From: Bosea sp. 29B | GTDB lineage: Bacteria > Pseudomonadota > Alphaproteobacteria > Rhizobiales > Beijerinckiaceae | DNA length: 64,000 nucleotides | Assembly: GCF_902506165.1 (NCBI RefSeq) | Contig: NZ_LR733817.1 | Coordinates: forward strand, 5,501,403 to 5,565,402 | Reading direction: 5' to 3' | Part shown: in pieces, positions 31,779 to 42,340 of the stretch | How positions within the stretch are numbered: the first letter of the stretch is position 1 | Layout of the letters: each line of letters starts with the position of its first letter | Position numbers and translations under genes: made by a program | The notes under the pieces: model-generated | Seen by the model: the letters and a program-made list of their open reading frames with translations, nothing else | Told to the model about the DNA's origin: nothing | Databases searched by the model: none

Positions 31779-32543
31779 ATGGCGGATAGTGCCAGCAAAC
31801 AGCCGAAACCCGACTGGGGCCCCTCGGCTTGGCTGCTCAGACAGGACGGGCCGCGCACCCAGGCCGACGAGGCGCTCATCAAGCTGCGCCGCGACATCAT
31901 CGTCGGCGAGTTCGAGCCCGGAAAGCGGCTGCGGCCGGACCAGCTCGAGGAGCGCTACGACATTGGCCGCAATCCGGTCAGGGAGGCGCTGTCGCGCCTT
32001 GCCGTCGAAGGGCTGGTGCGCGGCGAAGGGCAGCGCGGGTTCCAGGTCGCACCGGTGTCGCGCGAGGAATTGCTCGATGTCGCCGATCTCAGGCAGCGAT
32101 TCTCGACGATGGCGTTGGCCCGCTCGATCGCCAATGGCGACGATGAGTGGGAGGCCGGGATCGTCGCCGCCTATCACCGCATGTCGCGCATGGAGACGAG
32201 CCTGACTGGCGATCCAGCGAGCTACGCCGACGAATGGGAACAGCGCAACAACGCCTTCCACAATGCGCTCGAAGCGGCTTGTGGCTCGCCCTGGTTGCTG
32301 CATTTCTGCGCCCTGCTCTACGAGCAATCGGAGCGCTATCGCCGCGCCGTGGTGCGTTATCCCGAGCTGCGACCCTCGATCCATGCCGAGCACAAGGCGA
32401 TTCTCGAAGCCTGCCTTGCCCGCCGCGAGGCGGAGGCCTGCCGACTGCTCGCTGAGCATATCGAGGGTGGTGCGCGGGCAACGCTCGCCAGGCTCGACGA
32501 GCAGCTCGGTGCAAGCCCGCCGAAGCGCCGCCGGGGTCGCTGA
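31779..32543 (+). CDS. GntR/FCD-family transcriptional regulator
   Basis: The 254-residue protein has an N-terminal winged helix (IIVGEFEPGKRLRPDQLEERYD, then GRNPVREALSRLAVEGLVRGEGQRGFQVAPVS) and an FCD ligand-binding domain (LRQRFSTMALARSIANG, then HNALEAACGSPWLLHFCALLYEQSERYRR and ILEACLARREAEACRLLAEHI). FadR-type regulators usually repress a catabolic operon until its substrate binds. It lies between the two halves of the island, divergent from the dioxygenase genes and parallel to the transporter genes. Confidence 0.9.
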   Translation: MADSASKQPKPDWGPSAWLLRQDGPRTQADEALIKLRRDIIVGEFEPGKRLRPDQLEERYDIGRNPVREALSRLAVEGLVRGEGQRGFQVAPVSREELLDVADLRQRFSTMALARSIANGDDEWEAGIVAAYHRMSRMETSLTGDPASYADEWEQRNNAFHNALEAACGSPWLLHFCALLYEQSERYRRAVVRYPELRPSIHAEHKAILEACLARREAEACRLLAEHIEGGARATLARLDEQLGASPPKRRRGR

Positions 32544-32582
32544 GAGTCTTTTTGTGCACTTCCAATTTTTTATGTGAAATGG

Positions 32583-32599
32583 AAAATTCATAAATTATT
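32583..32599 (+). promoter_or_regulatory. AT-rich operator/promoter element, transporter side
   Basis: AAAATTCATAAATTATT matches the element at 31644-31660 at 16 of 17 bases. It lies upstream of the solute-binding protein gene, just after the GntR stop. Confidence 0.55.
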
Positions 32600-32773
32600 T
32601 GACAGGCCCCGATTTCGATGATCCTTTGAGCTCACCCAGACGCCTCGTCGGCGTCGCAGTCCCGGAATCGGGCAAGGGGCGGGATTTCCGCAGGCTCGCG
32701 CACGACCGCCAGAGGGGCGGGTGAAGCGCAGGTCGTGAGTCGGCAGCGGGCAACGCTGCATCTGAAACGGGAG

Positions 32774-33982
32774 ATGATCGTGAACGGGGATTTCGGCTGG
32801 GCGCTGCGCGCCGCAACGTTCGGGCTGGCTTTGGCAGCCGGGTTTTCGCCGGCAGCGGCCCCTGCCGCCGATGGCAAGCTGGTCGTCGGGGTGATCCTGC
32901 CGTTGTCAGGCACCTTCGCCAACGAGGGACGCCAGTATGAGCAGGGCATCGCCGCCTATCAAAAGCTCAACGGCAAGACGGTGGCAGGACAGCCGGTGGA
33001 AATCGTCACGCGCGACGACCAGGGGCCAGGCTCCGGCGACCTCGCCCGCCGACTGACGCAGGAACTGATCCTGCGCGAGAAGGCGGATGTGATCATCGGC
33101 TACAGCTTCACACCGAACGCGATGTCGGCCGCCTCGCTGCTCGGCGAGGCCAAGCGCCCGGCGATCATCGTCAACGCGGCGACCTCGATCATCACCGAAC
33201 GCTCGCCCTATTTCGTTCGTGTCTCCTGGACCTTGCCGCAATCTGCGGCAACGCTCGGCGACTGGGCGGCGAAGAACGGCATCAAGACCGTCTACACGAT
33301 GGTCTCCGACTTTGCGCCGGGCATCGATGCCGAGACCTGGTTCAAGAAGGCCTTCATCGCCGGTGGCGGACAGGTGGTCGGTGAAGTCCGCACTCCCGTC
33401 ACCTCAATGGAGTATGCGCCCTATCTGCAACGCGTCATCGAGGCCAAGCCGGATGCGCTCTTCGCCTTCAATCCCGGCGGTGACGTCTCGGTGGCCTTCA
33501 TGAAGGCCGCACGCGAGCGCAATCTCGCCGGGGCCGGTATCAAGCTGCTGGTCACTGGCGACGTGGTCGAAGACAACTCGCTGTCGTTGATCGGCGAAGG
33601 GCTCGACGGCGTGATCTCGGCCCATCACTACCAGTCAGGCATCGCAAGCGCCGAGAACGAGCGCTTCATCAAGGCCTACAAGGAGGTCGCCGGGGCGGCG
33701 GCGATCCCGAACTTCCGCGCGGTCCAAGCCTATGACGCGATGGACCTGCTCTACAAGGCCGTCGCCAAGTCCGGTGGCAAGACCGATGCCGCCGGCTTGC
33801 TCGAGGCGATGAAGGGCCTCACCCTGACGAGCCCGCGCGGCACGATCACCATCGATCCGCAGACGCGCGATGTGGTGCAGGACGTCTATATTCGCCGCGG
33901 CGAGAAGCTCGACGGGCGTTGGCAGAACAGGGCTTTCGAGACCTACAAGGCCGTCGTCGACCCCGGCAAGACCGCGCGCTGA
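32774..33982 (+). CDS. LivJ/K-type substrate-binding protein
   Basis: The receptor has about 400 residues of the family that includes branched-chain amino acid and aromatic acid binders. A signal peptide (RAATFGLALAAGFSPAAAPA) is followed by LVVGVILPLSGTFANEGRQ and DDQGPGSGDLARRLTQELI. AIIVNAATSIITERSPYFVRVSW and a second lobe come next. GTG 32780 has better spacing from GGGAG than ATG 32774 and may be the true start. It delivers a solute to the four transporter genes that follow. The neighbouring ring-cleavage genes suggest an aromatic or heterocyclic acid rather than an amino acid. Confidence 0.88.
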   Translation: MIVNGDFGWALRAATFGLALAAGFSPAAAPAADGKLVVGVILPLSGTFANEGRQYEQGIAAYQKLNGKTVAGQPVEIVTRDDQGPGSGDLARRLTQELILREKADVIIGYSFTPNAMSAASLLGEAKRPAIIVNAATSIITERSPYFVRVSWTLPQSAATLGDWAAKNGIKTVYTMVSDFAPGIDAETWFKKAFIAGGGQVVGEVRTPVTSMEYAPYLQRVIEAKPDALFAFNPGGDVSVAFMKAARERNLAGAGIKLLVTGDVVEDNSLSLIGEGLDGVISAHHYQSGIASAENERFIKAYKEVAGAAAIPNFRAVQAYDAMDLLYKAVAKSGGKTDAAGLLEAMKGLTLTSPRGTITIDPQTRDVVQDVYIRRGEKLDGRWQNRAFETYKAVVDPGKTAR

Positions 33983-34007
33983 GCCGGCGGGCAAGGAGTC
34001 AATCCAG

Positions 34008-34868
34008 GTGTCTAGCCTCGTTGCCGTCCTGGTCGACGGCGTCGCCTACGGGATGCTGCTGTTCCTCTCCGCAGTCGGCCTCTCGGTCACACTCGGCCTG
34101 ATGCGCTTCATCAATCTCGCCCATGGCGCTTTCGCCATGGTGGGAGCCTATCTCGCCGTGGTCGTGGTCGGAGCCGGCCTTCCCTTCCTTCTTGCCCTGC
34201 CATTGGTGTTCGTCGTGGTCGGCGCCTTCGGCATCGTGATCGAGCGGACCGCCATCCGTCATCTCTACCAGCGCAACGCGTTGGAGCAGGTGCTGTTCTC
34301 GATCGGGCTCGCCTTTGCGCTTGGCGCGCTCGCCAACCTGATCTTCGGGCCGCAGCAGCAGGCGATCCAGACGCCGGGCTGGCTGACTGGGCGCGTTGCC
34401 CTGCTCGGGCTCGAGATCACCAGCTACCGTCTCTTCCTGATCGCCATGGGCGCTGCAACCGCGATCGCCCTGATTTATCTGTTCGAGCACACGCTGTTCG
34501 GGGCCAGAATTCGCGCCGCGGTCGATAATCGCCGTGCCGCCGAAGGGATCGGCATCCAGGTCGAGCGCCTGTTCGCGCTCACCTTCGGGCTCGGCGCGGC
34601 GCTGGCCGGGCTCGGCGGCGCGCTGTCCGTCGAGATGCTCGGGCTCGACCCGGCTTTCGCCCTGAAATACCTGACCATGCTGCTGATGGTGGTCGCGATC
34701 GGCGGAGCCGGTTCGATCGAGGGCTCGCTGCTGGCGGCGCTCGGCCTCGGCACGGTCGACGCGCTGTTCAAATATCTCCTGCCCGAGGCCGGCGGTTTCG
34801 TGATCTTCGGCCTGCTCGTCGCCGTGCTGCTGGTCAAGCCGGCAGGGTTGAAGGGGCGGGCGGCATGA
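34008..34868 (+). CDS. LivH-type ABC permease
   Basis: GTG 34008, with AAGGAG 9 bases upstream, starts a 286-residue protein with about eight membrane helices. It has the family segments MRFINLAHGAFAMVGAYLA, FGARIRAAVDNRRAAEGIGI and a late GGAGSIEGSLLAALGLG loop that meets the ATPase. It is one half of the branched-chain/aromatic (HAAT) channel. The downstream partner starts inside its stop codon. Confidence 0.9.
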   Translation: MSSLVAVLVDGVAYGMLLFLSAVGLSVTLGLMRFINLAHGAFAMVGAYLAVVVVGAGLPFLLALPLVFVVVGAFGIVIERTAIRHLYQRNALEQVLFSIGLAFALGALANLIFGPQQQAIQTPGWLTGRVALLGLEITSYRLFLIAMGAATAIALIYLFEHTLFGARIRAAVDNRRAAEGIGIQVERLFALTFGLGAALAGLGGALSVEMLGLDPAFALKYLTMLLMVVAIGGAGSIEGSLLAALGLGTVDALFKYLLPEAGGFVIFGLLVAVLLVKPAGLKGRAA

Positions 34869-35851
34869 GCGCGCTGAATCCTGCCGGCCATGGCGGCCTG
34901 TCGAAGCCCGCATTGCCGTTCAGCCCGGTCACGCCGCTGATCTTCGCGGCGTTGATCGCGAGCTACTTCCTGTTTCCAAACCATCTCGCCCTGGCGACAC
35001 AGATCCTCGTGCTGATGATCTTCGCGCTGTCCTACGACCTGCTGCAGGGCCATGCCGGCATCGTCTCGCTCGGCCATGCCGTCTTTCTTGGGCTCGGAGC
35101 CTATGGCAGCGCCATCCTCGCGCGATGGGGCTTCACCGATCCGCTTTTCGGGCTGATGGCGGGCGCGTCGATCTCTGCTCTCGTCGCCCTGGTGCTGAGC
35201 CCGATCGTGGTCCGCGGCAGTGATTTCACCCGGCTTCTGGTCACGCTCGGCGTCGCCTCGCTGATCCACGAAGCCGCCAACCGGATGCGCGATCTCACCG
35301 GCGGTGCCGACGGGCTCGCGGATTTCGAGGTGGCACCGCTGCTCGGGCTGTTTGCCTTCGACTTCGAGGGAAGGACGGCCTTTCTTTACGCGTTGACCGT
35401 CTTCGCCTTCGTCTATGCGGCGCTGTGGCGGGTGACGACCTCTCCCTTCGGATTGGCGTTGCGCGGCATCCGCGAGAACCCGCGGCGCATGCCGGCGATC
35501 GGCTCGCCGGTCGCGCGCCATCTGGCCGTGAGCTACCTGCTCTCCGGAGCCATCGCCGGCGTCGGCGGCGCGCTCCTGGCACAGACGAGCCGCTTCGCCT
35601 CGCTCGACATGCTGGGCTTCGAGCGCTCGGCCGAGATCGTCATGGTGGTGACGCTGGGTGGGACCGGTCACATTGCCGGCGTCAGCATCGGCGCCGCCGC
35701 TTTCGGGCTGGTCAAGGACGCACTCTCGACGGTGAGTCCGCGCTATTGGCAACTCGGGCTCGGGATCGTTCTGATGGCATCGGTCTTTCTGGCACGTGGC
35801 GGCATAGGCGGCTTGATCGAGCGTTTCGGCCGGTTCGGGAGGCGTACATGA
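34865..35851 (+). CDS. LivM-type ABC permease
   Basis: The 328-residue permease has an N-terminal hydrophobic block, the LivM signature (YDLLQGHAGIVSLGHAVFLGLGAYG) and the coupling loop GIRENPRRMPAIGSPVARHLAVSY near the C-terminus. It ends with TLGGTGHIAGVSIGAAAFGLV. It pairs with the LivH-type subunit to form the import channel. ATGA overlaps occur at both its start and its end. Confidence 0.9.
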   Translation: MSALNPAGHGGLSKPALPFSPVTPLIFAALIASYFLFPNHLALATQILVLMIFALSYDLLQGHAGIVSLGHAVFLGLGAYGSAILARWGFTDPLFGLMAGASISALVALVLSPIVVRGSDFTRLLVTLGVASLIHEAANRMRDLTGGADGLADFEVAPLLGLFAFDFEGRTAFLYALTVFAFVYAALWRVTTSPFGLALRGIRENPRRMPAIGSPVARHLAVSYLLSGAIAGVGGALLAQTSRFASLDMLGFERSAEIVMVVTLGGTGHIAGVSIGAAAFGLVKDALSTVSPRYWQLGLGIVLMASVFLARGGIGGLIERFGRFGRRT

Positions 35852-36595
35852 CCGCCGCGCTCACGACGACTGCGCTCAGCGTCCGCTTCGGGGCCTTCCA
35901 GGCGGTGCGCGACGTTTCGCTCTCGATCCGCGCCGGCGCGCGCCATGCGCTGATCGGGCCCAATGGCGCCGGCAAGACGACGCTGGTTCACGCCCTGACC
36001 GGCAGCGTGAAGCCGGCTGCCGGCCGCATCCTGATCGCAGGAGAAGACGCGACCGGCCAGTCGGAGGCACAGCGCGTCCATATGGGGCTGGCCCGGACCT
36101 TCCAGATCAATCAACTCTTCCGCAAGCTCACGGTCCTGGACAACGTCCTTCTCGCCGTGCTCGAGCGAAACCGCCGGACGGCCGTCTTCTGGCGCTCCGT
36201 GCGCAGCGATCGGGCGGCGCTCGATGAGGCGCGTTCCTGCCTCGCCTTCGTCAATCTGCTGGCGCTGGCAGAGCGCCCGGTCGCGGCGCTGCCCTATGGC
36301 AGTCAGCGCCTGCTCGAAATCGCGATCGCCTTGGCGGCGCGCCCGCGCGTGCTCGTGCTCGACGAGCCGGCGGCCGGTGTCCCTGCCGCCGAAAGCGCGG
36401 CGATCTTCGAGCGCATCCACGCTCTGCCCGCCAGCCTGACCGTGGTCTTCATCGAGCACGATATGGGCCTGGTCTTCCGCTTCGCCGAGCGGATCACGGT
36501 TCTGGTCGCCGGGCAGATCCTCACCGAAGGCACCTCGGCCGAGATCTCGGCCGATCCACGCGTCAGGGAAGTCTATCTCGGCCGGCGAGGCGATC

Positions 36596-36606
<11 letters not shown>
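35848..36606 (+). CDS. LivG-type ABC ATPase
   Basis: The 252-residue ATPase has Walker A GPNGAGKTT, Q-loop GLARTFQINQLF, an atypical signature LPYGSQRLLEIAIAL, Walker B LVLDEPAAG and switch His VFIEHDM. It lacks the LSGG form of the signature but has the PYG variant common in this subfamily. It works with the second ATPase at 36596 as the heterodimeric motor of the importer. Confidence 0.9.
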
Positions 36607-37288
<682 letters not shown>

Positions 37289-37295
37289 GGACGTC

Positions 37296-38111
37296 ATGAT
37301 CGAGCAGGATCTCTACGCCGGCACCATGGTCGAGATGACCGGGCCTGCCATCGCCGCTGCGGCCGAGCGCGGGGCGGGCGTGCTCCTGCCGATCGGCGTA
37401 ATGGAGCATCACGGCCCGCATCTGCCGATCGGAACCGACGCGCATATCGCGACCGCGCTGTGCCGGCTGACACGACGCTATGCAGCGGAAGCCGGCCGCG
37501 AACTCGTCATCGCACCACCGTTCTACTGGGGTGTGAACCACGTGCTCTCGGCCTTTCCGGCGACGTTCCGCACCCGGCCCGAGATTGCAGCCGCACTGCT
37601 CAACGACATCGTCGACACGCTCTGCGAAAATGGCTTTCGTGACATCCTCTTCGTCAGCCACCATGGCGACCTCGAGCACAACCGGATGCTGCACAAGGTC
37701 ATGCTGGACCAGCTCGAGCGCGGGCCGGGCCGCGCGCGCTGGCTCTATGCGCCGCTGCGCTGGCGCCTGTTCGAACGGTTGGGCTGTTCCGGCAACGAAC
37801 CGTTCTGGGTGCCTTGGCAGCGCCCGGACGGCCTGGATACGTTGAAGACGACCGGGATTCTCGGTGTCCATGCCGACGAGCTCGAGACCGCAGCAATGGC
37901 GCGCTACTATCCGGCGCTGGTCGATTTCAACGTCCTCCCAAAGCTGATCCCGACGCAACTCGGCGAGGCGGATCTCGTTCGCTGGCGCAAGGGCGGGAGC
38001 GAGGCCAAGGCCGTCACGCCAGACGGCTATTTCGGCGCACCGGCCCCGATCGATCCCGAACTCTGGCGCCATTACGACCTGATCGCTCGCGTCATGGCGA
38101 AAGCGGTTTAA
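37296..38111 (+). CDS. Creatininase-family amidohydrolase
   Basis: The 271-residue protein has the creatininase fingerprint LLPIGVMEHHGPHLPIGTDAH with metal ligands E37, H39 and D48. It also has FVSHHGDLEHNRM and GVHADELETAAMA, which supply the remaining ligands. These enzymes open cyclic amides or deformylate. The family includes creatininase and 3-dehydro-scyllo-inosose and mycofactocin-related hydrolases, so creatinine itself need not be the substrate. Its place at the end of the importer operon points to hydrolysis of the imported compound, in parallel with the cysteine hydrolase on the opposite arm. Confidence 0.88.
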   Translation: MIEQDLYAGTMVEMTGPAIAAAAERGAGVLLPIGVMEHHGPHLPIGTDAHIATALCRLTRRYAAEAGRELVIAPPFYWGVNHVLSAFPATFRTRPEIAAALLNDIVDTLCENGFRDILFVSHHGDLEHNRMLHKVMLDQLERGPGRARWLYAPLRWRLFERLGCSGNEPFWVPWQRPDGLDTLKTTGILGVHADELETAAMARYYPALVDFNVLPKLIPTQLGEADLVRWRKGGSEAKAVTPDGYFGAPAPIDPELWRHYDLIARVMAKAV

Positions 38112-38593
38112 GGGGAGTGATCTCATCAAGCAGCAAGCCAAAAACTCTGCTGGGCGCACACCAAGGTCGAGCCCCGTTTCGCCGGCATTGAGGCTAATCG
38201 GATGTCGGCTCTCGACCCTTAGCGAACCCAGGGCACGGGTCGACGCTGATGGGAAGGCTGCCGAAAGAGGTCGATGACAATCGCGGCTGCGGAAATTGGC
38301 CGAATTTTCCCGGCGATCACGCCGCGCGCGCTTCCCCGGGAATCGATCGCAGCTACTCAGCCCTGAGTTTATCGTCGCGATACCGCCGGTGTATGATCCT
38401 TTGATCATAGCGATGATGCGCGCGGATAGTTCCTGTTCGCGCCATGCATGATTTCCATCCAACCCAGAAGCGAACCTGTATCGCGGCCACTCGTCGGCTG
38501 TGCGCCAGAAGCGGACTCTGCCTCCCTGCCGGAAAGCGGTCCTACGTCGCGCAATAAGTCATAGCGGACATCGTCCCTTTATGGACAACACAG
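38112..38593. other. Intergenic stretch with a repeat copy
   Basis: No coding frame is supported in these 482 bases. A diverged copy of the dispersed repeat (copy C, 38501-38553) lies at the right. A related CCAGAAGCGAAC sits at 38464. The two flanking genes converge here, but no clear terminator was found. Confidence 0.5.
38501..38553 (+). repeat. Dispersed short repeat, copy C (diverged)
   Basis: TGCGCCAGAAGCGGAC and the following sequence resemble copies A and B at roughly two thirds of positions, including the second GGAAAGCGGTCCT half. It is less certain than the other two. Confidence 0.4.
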
Positions 38594-41500
38594 CTATGCG
38601 CCGAGGGACGCCGCGGCGCTCGTCCCTCGGCGCAGCAGGCGCTGGTAGGCGAGGCCGATCGCGACCAGGCTGGCGCCGAGGCCGATGAAGGACAGCGCCC
38701 GCAGCAGGCCCTCCAGCCCCGACATGTCGACGAGGAAGGCCTTGCAGATCGCGATGGTGACGATGCCGAGCGAGGCCAGGCGCAGATCGCGCGACCCGGC
38801 CCGGAAACCGAGCGCCAGCAGCGCGACGCCATAGAGCAGGATCGCGGCCGAATAGGCGTAGAGCTCGCCGGCGCCGACATCGGCGCTGAATAGGTCGGGG
38901 CCGACGAAGGTGCGGCGCACCTCGGTGACGACATAAGCCAGGGCCCCGAGAATGGCGGCGACGCCATAGGCCCGCGCGATCAGCGGCCGGCCGAGATGGG
39001 CCCGCGCCCAGGCGGAGGCCGCAAAGGCGAACGCAGCGGGCAGCAGATAGCCGACCAGCGCGTTGTCGAGGATCAGCACGCCGGCCAGAGGCTGGTCGGT
39101 CACCACCGGACACGCGATGAAGGCGACGCCGGCGAAGAAGCCGCAGGCGGCGAGCGTCGCGGCCAGCGGATCGACCGGCACGCTGCGTCCCAGCCAACGC
39201 ACCGAACCCGCGATCATCATGGCGATCGCCAGCATGAAGCCGAGCGCGGCGTAGATCCCGGATTCGGCCAGGGTGATCGGCACCTCGGACGACAGAGAGG
39301 GGCCGTGCAGCGCATGGCGCAGCAGCAGGAAGACGCAGCCAATGGCTGCCATGGCCGCCGTCAGGCCGAAGGCGCGCGAAAGCCTGGAGAAGCCGTCGCG
39401 CAGCCACAGCCCTGCACCGGCCAGGACGAGGGCCGCCAGCCCGTAGCCCCACAAGATGCGGTTGAACACGACCGGCCCCTCCACCGCGCGCCCGTCCAGG
39501 AACGGGTTGCGCGCGAAGCCGAGGGCGAGGACGATCCAGCCGATCGAGATGCAGCCAAGCGTCACGACGGCGAGGCTCGCGATCCGGCCCCTCGACGCGT
39601 CGTGCCAGAGCCGCGCCGCCGCCGTCAGCGCGATCAGCACGACGGCGATCATCACGGATTCGGCATAGCCGACCGAGGCGCCGTCCACCGGCGAGAGCTG
39701 CGGCCCAGCGAAAGCGTGGCGGGTGATCAGTACGAGGCCAAGCGAGACCAGGAAGGCCCCGCAGGCGCTCAGCGCATCCGAGACCGGCGAGCCGCCCTCG
39801 CGCGAGGTGGTGAAGCCGAGCGCGCCGAGCGCAGCGCCGGCGACGACGTAGCAGAGCAGCCGGTTCAGCACCGGCCAGCCATCGACCGTGGTGCCGTCGA
39901 AGAGCGGGTTGAGCAGGGCGCCAAGCCCGCCGATCGCGAGCGGGATCGTGAGCGCTGCGGCGGCGAGCCCGGCGATCCGGAAAACCGCGTTGCCCGCGCC
40001 CCGGCCCAGGCGCTGGAATCCCGCGCCCAGTAGTCCTGCCGCGATGACGAGGCAGGCGACCTCCTCGAACAACCGGTTCCGCGGCTGGGTATAATGGCCG
40101 GTGATCCGGGCGAGATCGGGCGTCAGATCCGGGCCGACGAAAAGCTGGTGGACCTGCAGCAGCACGAAAGCCGCTGTGAAGAGGGCGGCGAGCGCCTGAT
40201 GCACGATCCTGGGCCGGTCCTGCGTGCCGCGCAGCGCCAGCGCGGCGACCCCAAAGCACAAGGCCGGCAGGGCATAGGCCGGGATCAGCCAGTTGAGCAA
40301 TGGCCGGGAGCCCATTCCGGTGAGGATCGGGTCCCAGACCCAGCGGGCGAAGGCGGCGGTCGCGAGGCTGGCCGACATCGTCCGCAGCAATGGGAGCGGG
40401 CGGGCGCGGGCGAGGATGGCGAGGCCGGCCGAGGCGATCGCGAAGCCGACCACCAGCCAAGTCTCGCGCAGGGCCAGCGCCACGGCGAGGCCGAGCGCGA
40501 TCGCAGCCGCGGCGGCATAGGCTGCGGAGCCGACCAGGGCGAGCGAATTGGGCGATCGGGTGCTGGCACGCTCGACCCGCAGCAGGAGTTCGGAGGCGAG
40601 GAACAGCACCGCGACCAGCAGCGCCGCCAGCGCCGCGAAGCCTGGCGCGCGCTCGAAGCCGTTGACGCGCAGCGTCGTCGCCAGCAGCAGGCAGACGGGT
40701 GCCAGCGCTGAGGCGAAGGCCAGGCAGCCGCGCTCGACATAGCCCCCGGCGCCGGCCAGGCGCCGCGTGACCAGGGCCGCGAAGGGCAGCCCGCCGATCA
40801 CCACGGCGAAGAGCGCCGCGGTCCAGGCCAGTCCGGGCCCGGCATCGGGGGCGATGCTCAGCCTGACCAGGTCGAGCAGGGTCGCGGGCGACAGGCCGAG
40901 CGCCTCGTTCTGGCGCGGCCAGAGCAGGATCATGCCGACGGCGCCGGCGGCCGCGACGAGTGCTAGCGGCGCGAGGTCGCGATGGCGGACCGCGGCGACG
41001 ATGCCGACCGCGACCGTGGCGAGGATCGCGAGGTGCAGCGACCCCGGCGCGCCCATGCCGACCCAGAGCACCCCCGAGATGACGAGCGGCACGGCAATGG
41101 CGACGAGGCCGGTGAGATCGAATGGGACCGGACGCCGGGCTGCGACCTCGCCGCGCCTTCGCCACAGCGGCAGCTCCTTCAGCAGCAGCCAGGCCAGGAC
41201 GGCGCCGGCGCCGACGAGGAAGGAGGGCCAAAGCAGCCCACGCATGGTGAAGGCGATCAGCACGGTCCAGGCGCCGTGGCCGGCGACGGCCGCCAGCGTG
41301 ACGACACGGCTCGGGCGCCGCAAATGCAGCAGGAAGGCGGTGGCCGTTACGAAGGCGATGAAGAGCGAAAGCGAGGCGAAGGCCGGGGCCGTGCTCGCGA
41401 TCAGGAAAGGGGTGACATAGGAGCCGGCCAGTCCGAAGAGCCCGAGCGCCGGCCCGTGCAGCAGCGAAGCGGCGAGGGCTGCAAGGCCGATCAGTGCCAT

Positions 41501-42340
41501 CATCGCGAAGGCGGGCGTCGGGCCGATGAAGCCGTAGATGGCGTGGGCGGCGAAGACGACGCCGAAGCCGGCCAGCACGCTGACGCCGGCCAGCACGGAG
41601 GGGATGTTGGCGTTACCCAGCGCGCCGGGCGCGTTGAAGGGCAGTGGCGCCTCGCGGCGGCGCAGATATTCGCTGGCCCCGGCCAGCAGCAAGGCGAAGA
41701 CGGCGCCCATCAGCAGCCGCACGCCGGGACCGAACAGGCCGGCTTCGATCGAGTAGCGGACCAGGAACAGCCCGCCGAAGGCCAGCGCGACGCCGCCGAT
41801 CCAGACGGCCCAGCGCGAGCCGATCGTCTCTTCGATGTCGCGCCGCGGCAGTGGCGGCCCGATCTGCGCCTCCGGCTCCTGCGGCGCCTCTTGCGCTTCT
41901 CGCGCGTACTGCTCTTGGAGGGCCTCCTCCTCGAAGCGCTCAAGTGCTAGCGCGGGCTCGACGTGAGCTTCGGCCGCCATCCGCGCCGCCAGCGGGATCG
42001 TTTCCGCCGGGGAAGCCAGCGGCTCGAGCGCCTCGGCTTCGGGCGAGGCGGCTTCGGCCGCAAGCTGCGGCTTGGGCGCCTGCATCTCGGCCGACAGCGG
42101 CGACTCGGCTTCCAGCGCTGTCTCGGAATGCGCGACCTCTGTAGCCGGCGCGGCGGCGAGGACTGGAACGCCTCCGCCTCTCAGCGCCGCCAGCTCCTCC
42201 CGGAGCACGGCCAGCTCGGTCTTCAGCTGCGCGATCTGATCGAGGGCTGTGTTGCTGCGTCCGGAGGCCCGAAGAGCCACCCACGGAACGATCACGAAAA
42301 AGAAGAGACCGAGAAGTAGGCCGAGAATCCCCCATTCCAT
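38594..42340 (-). CDS. Giant DUF2339 multi-spanning membrane protein
   Basis: The 1248-residue protein opens with one hydrophobic helix (MEWGILGLLLGLFFFVIVPW). A coiled-coil-like stretch (DQIAQLKTELAVLREELAALR) and an Ala/Glu/Pro-rich linker of about 100 residues follow. From about residue 165 (EETIGSRWAVWIGGVALAFGG) the DUF2339 core runs to the end with well over twenty membrane segments. Function is unknown in the family. The gene stands alone, with empty stretches on both sides. Long open frames on the other strand here are artefacts of its GC-rich third positions. Confidence 0.85.
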   Translation of the reverse strand: MEWGILGLLLGLFFFVIVPWVALRASGRSNTALDQIAQLKTELAVLREELAALRGGGVPVLAAAPATEVAHSETALEAESPLSAEMQAPKPQLAAEAASPEAEALEPLASPAETIPLAARMAAEAHVEPALALERFEEEALQEQYAREAQEAPQEPEAQIGPPLPRRDIEETIGSRWAVWIGGVALAFGGLFLVRYSIEAGLFGPGVRLLMGAVFALLLAGASEYLRRREAPLPFNAPGALGNANIPSVLAGVSVLAGFGVVFAAHAIYGFIGPTPAFAMMALIGLAALAASLLHGPALGLFGLAGSYVTPFLIASTAPAFASLSLFIAFVTATAFLLHLRRPSRVVTLAAVAGHGAWTVLIAFTMRGLLWPSFLVGAGAVLAWLLLKELPLWRRRGEVAARRPVPFDLTGLVAIAVPLVISGVLWVGMGAPGSLHLAILATVAVGIVAAVRHRDLAPLALVAAAGAVGMILLWPRQNEALGLSPATLLDLVRLSIAPDAGPGLAWTAALFAVVIGGLPFAALVTRRLAGAGGYVERGCLAFASALAPVCLLLATTLRVNGFERAPGFAALAALLVAVLFLASELLLRVERASTRSPNSLALVGSAAYAAAAAIALGLAVALALRETWLVVGFAIASAGLAILARARPLPLLRTMSASLATAAFARWVWDPILTGMGSRPLLNWLIPAYALPALCFGVAALALRGTQDRPRIVHQALAALFTAAFVLLQVHQLFVGPDLTPDLARITGHYTQPRNRLFEEVACLVIAAGLLGAGFQRLGRGAGNAVFRIAGLAAAALTIPLAIGGLGALLNPLFDGTTVDGWPVLNRLLCYVVAGAALGALGFTTSREGGSPVSDALSACGAFLVSLGLVLITRHAFAGPQLSPVDGASVGYAESVMIAVVLIALTAAARLWHDASRGRIASLAVVTLGCISIGWIVLALGFARNPFLDGRAVEGPVVFNRILWGYGLAALVLAGAGLWLRDGFSRLSRAFGLTAAMAAIGCVFLLLRHALHGPSLSSEVPITLAESGIYAALGFMLAIAMMIAGSVRWLGRSVPVDPLAATLAACGFFAGVAFIACPVVTDQPLAGVLILDNALVGYLLPAAFAFAASAWARAHLGRPLIARAYGVAAILGALAYVVTEVRRTFVGPDLFSADVGAGELYAYSAAILLYGVALLALGFRAGSRDLRLASLGIVTIAICKAFLVDMSGLEGLLRALSFIGLGASLVAIGLAYQRLLRRGTSAAASLGA

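Noticed and set aside
38559..41231. Long alternative minus-strand frame within the DUF2339 gene
   Set aside because: Arg/Ala/Gly-rich sequence without membrane pattern. The DUF2339 frame at 38594-42340 explains the region.
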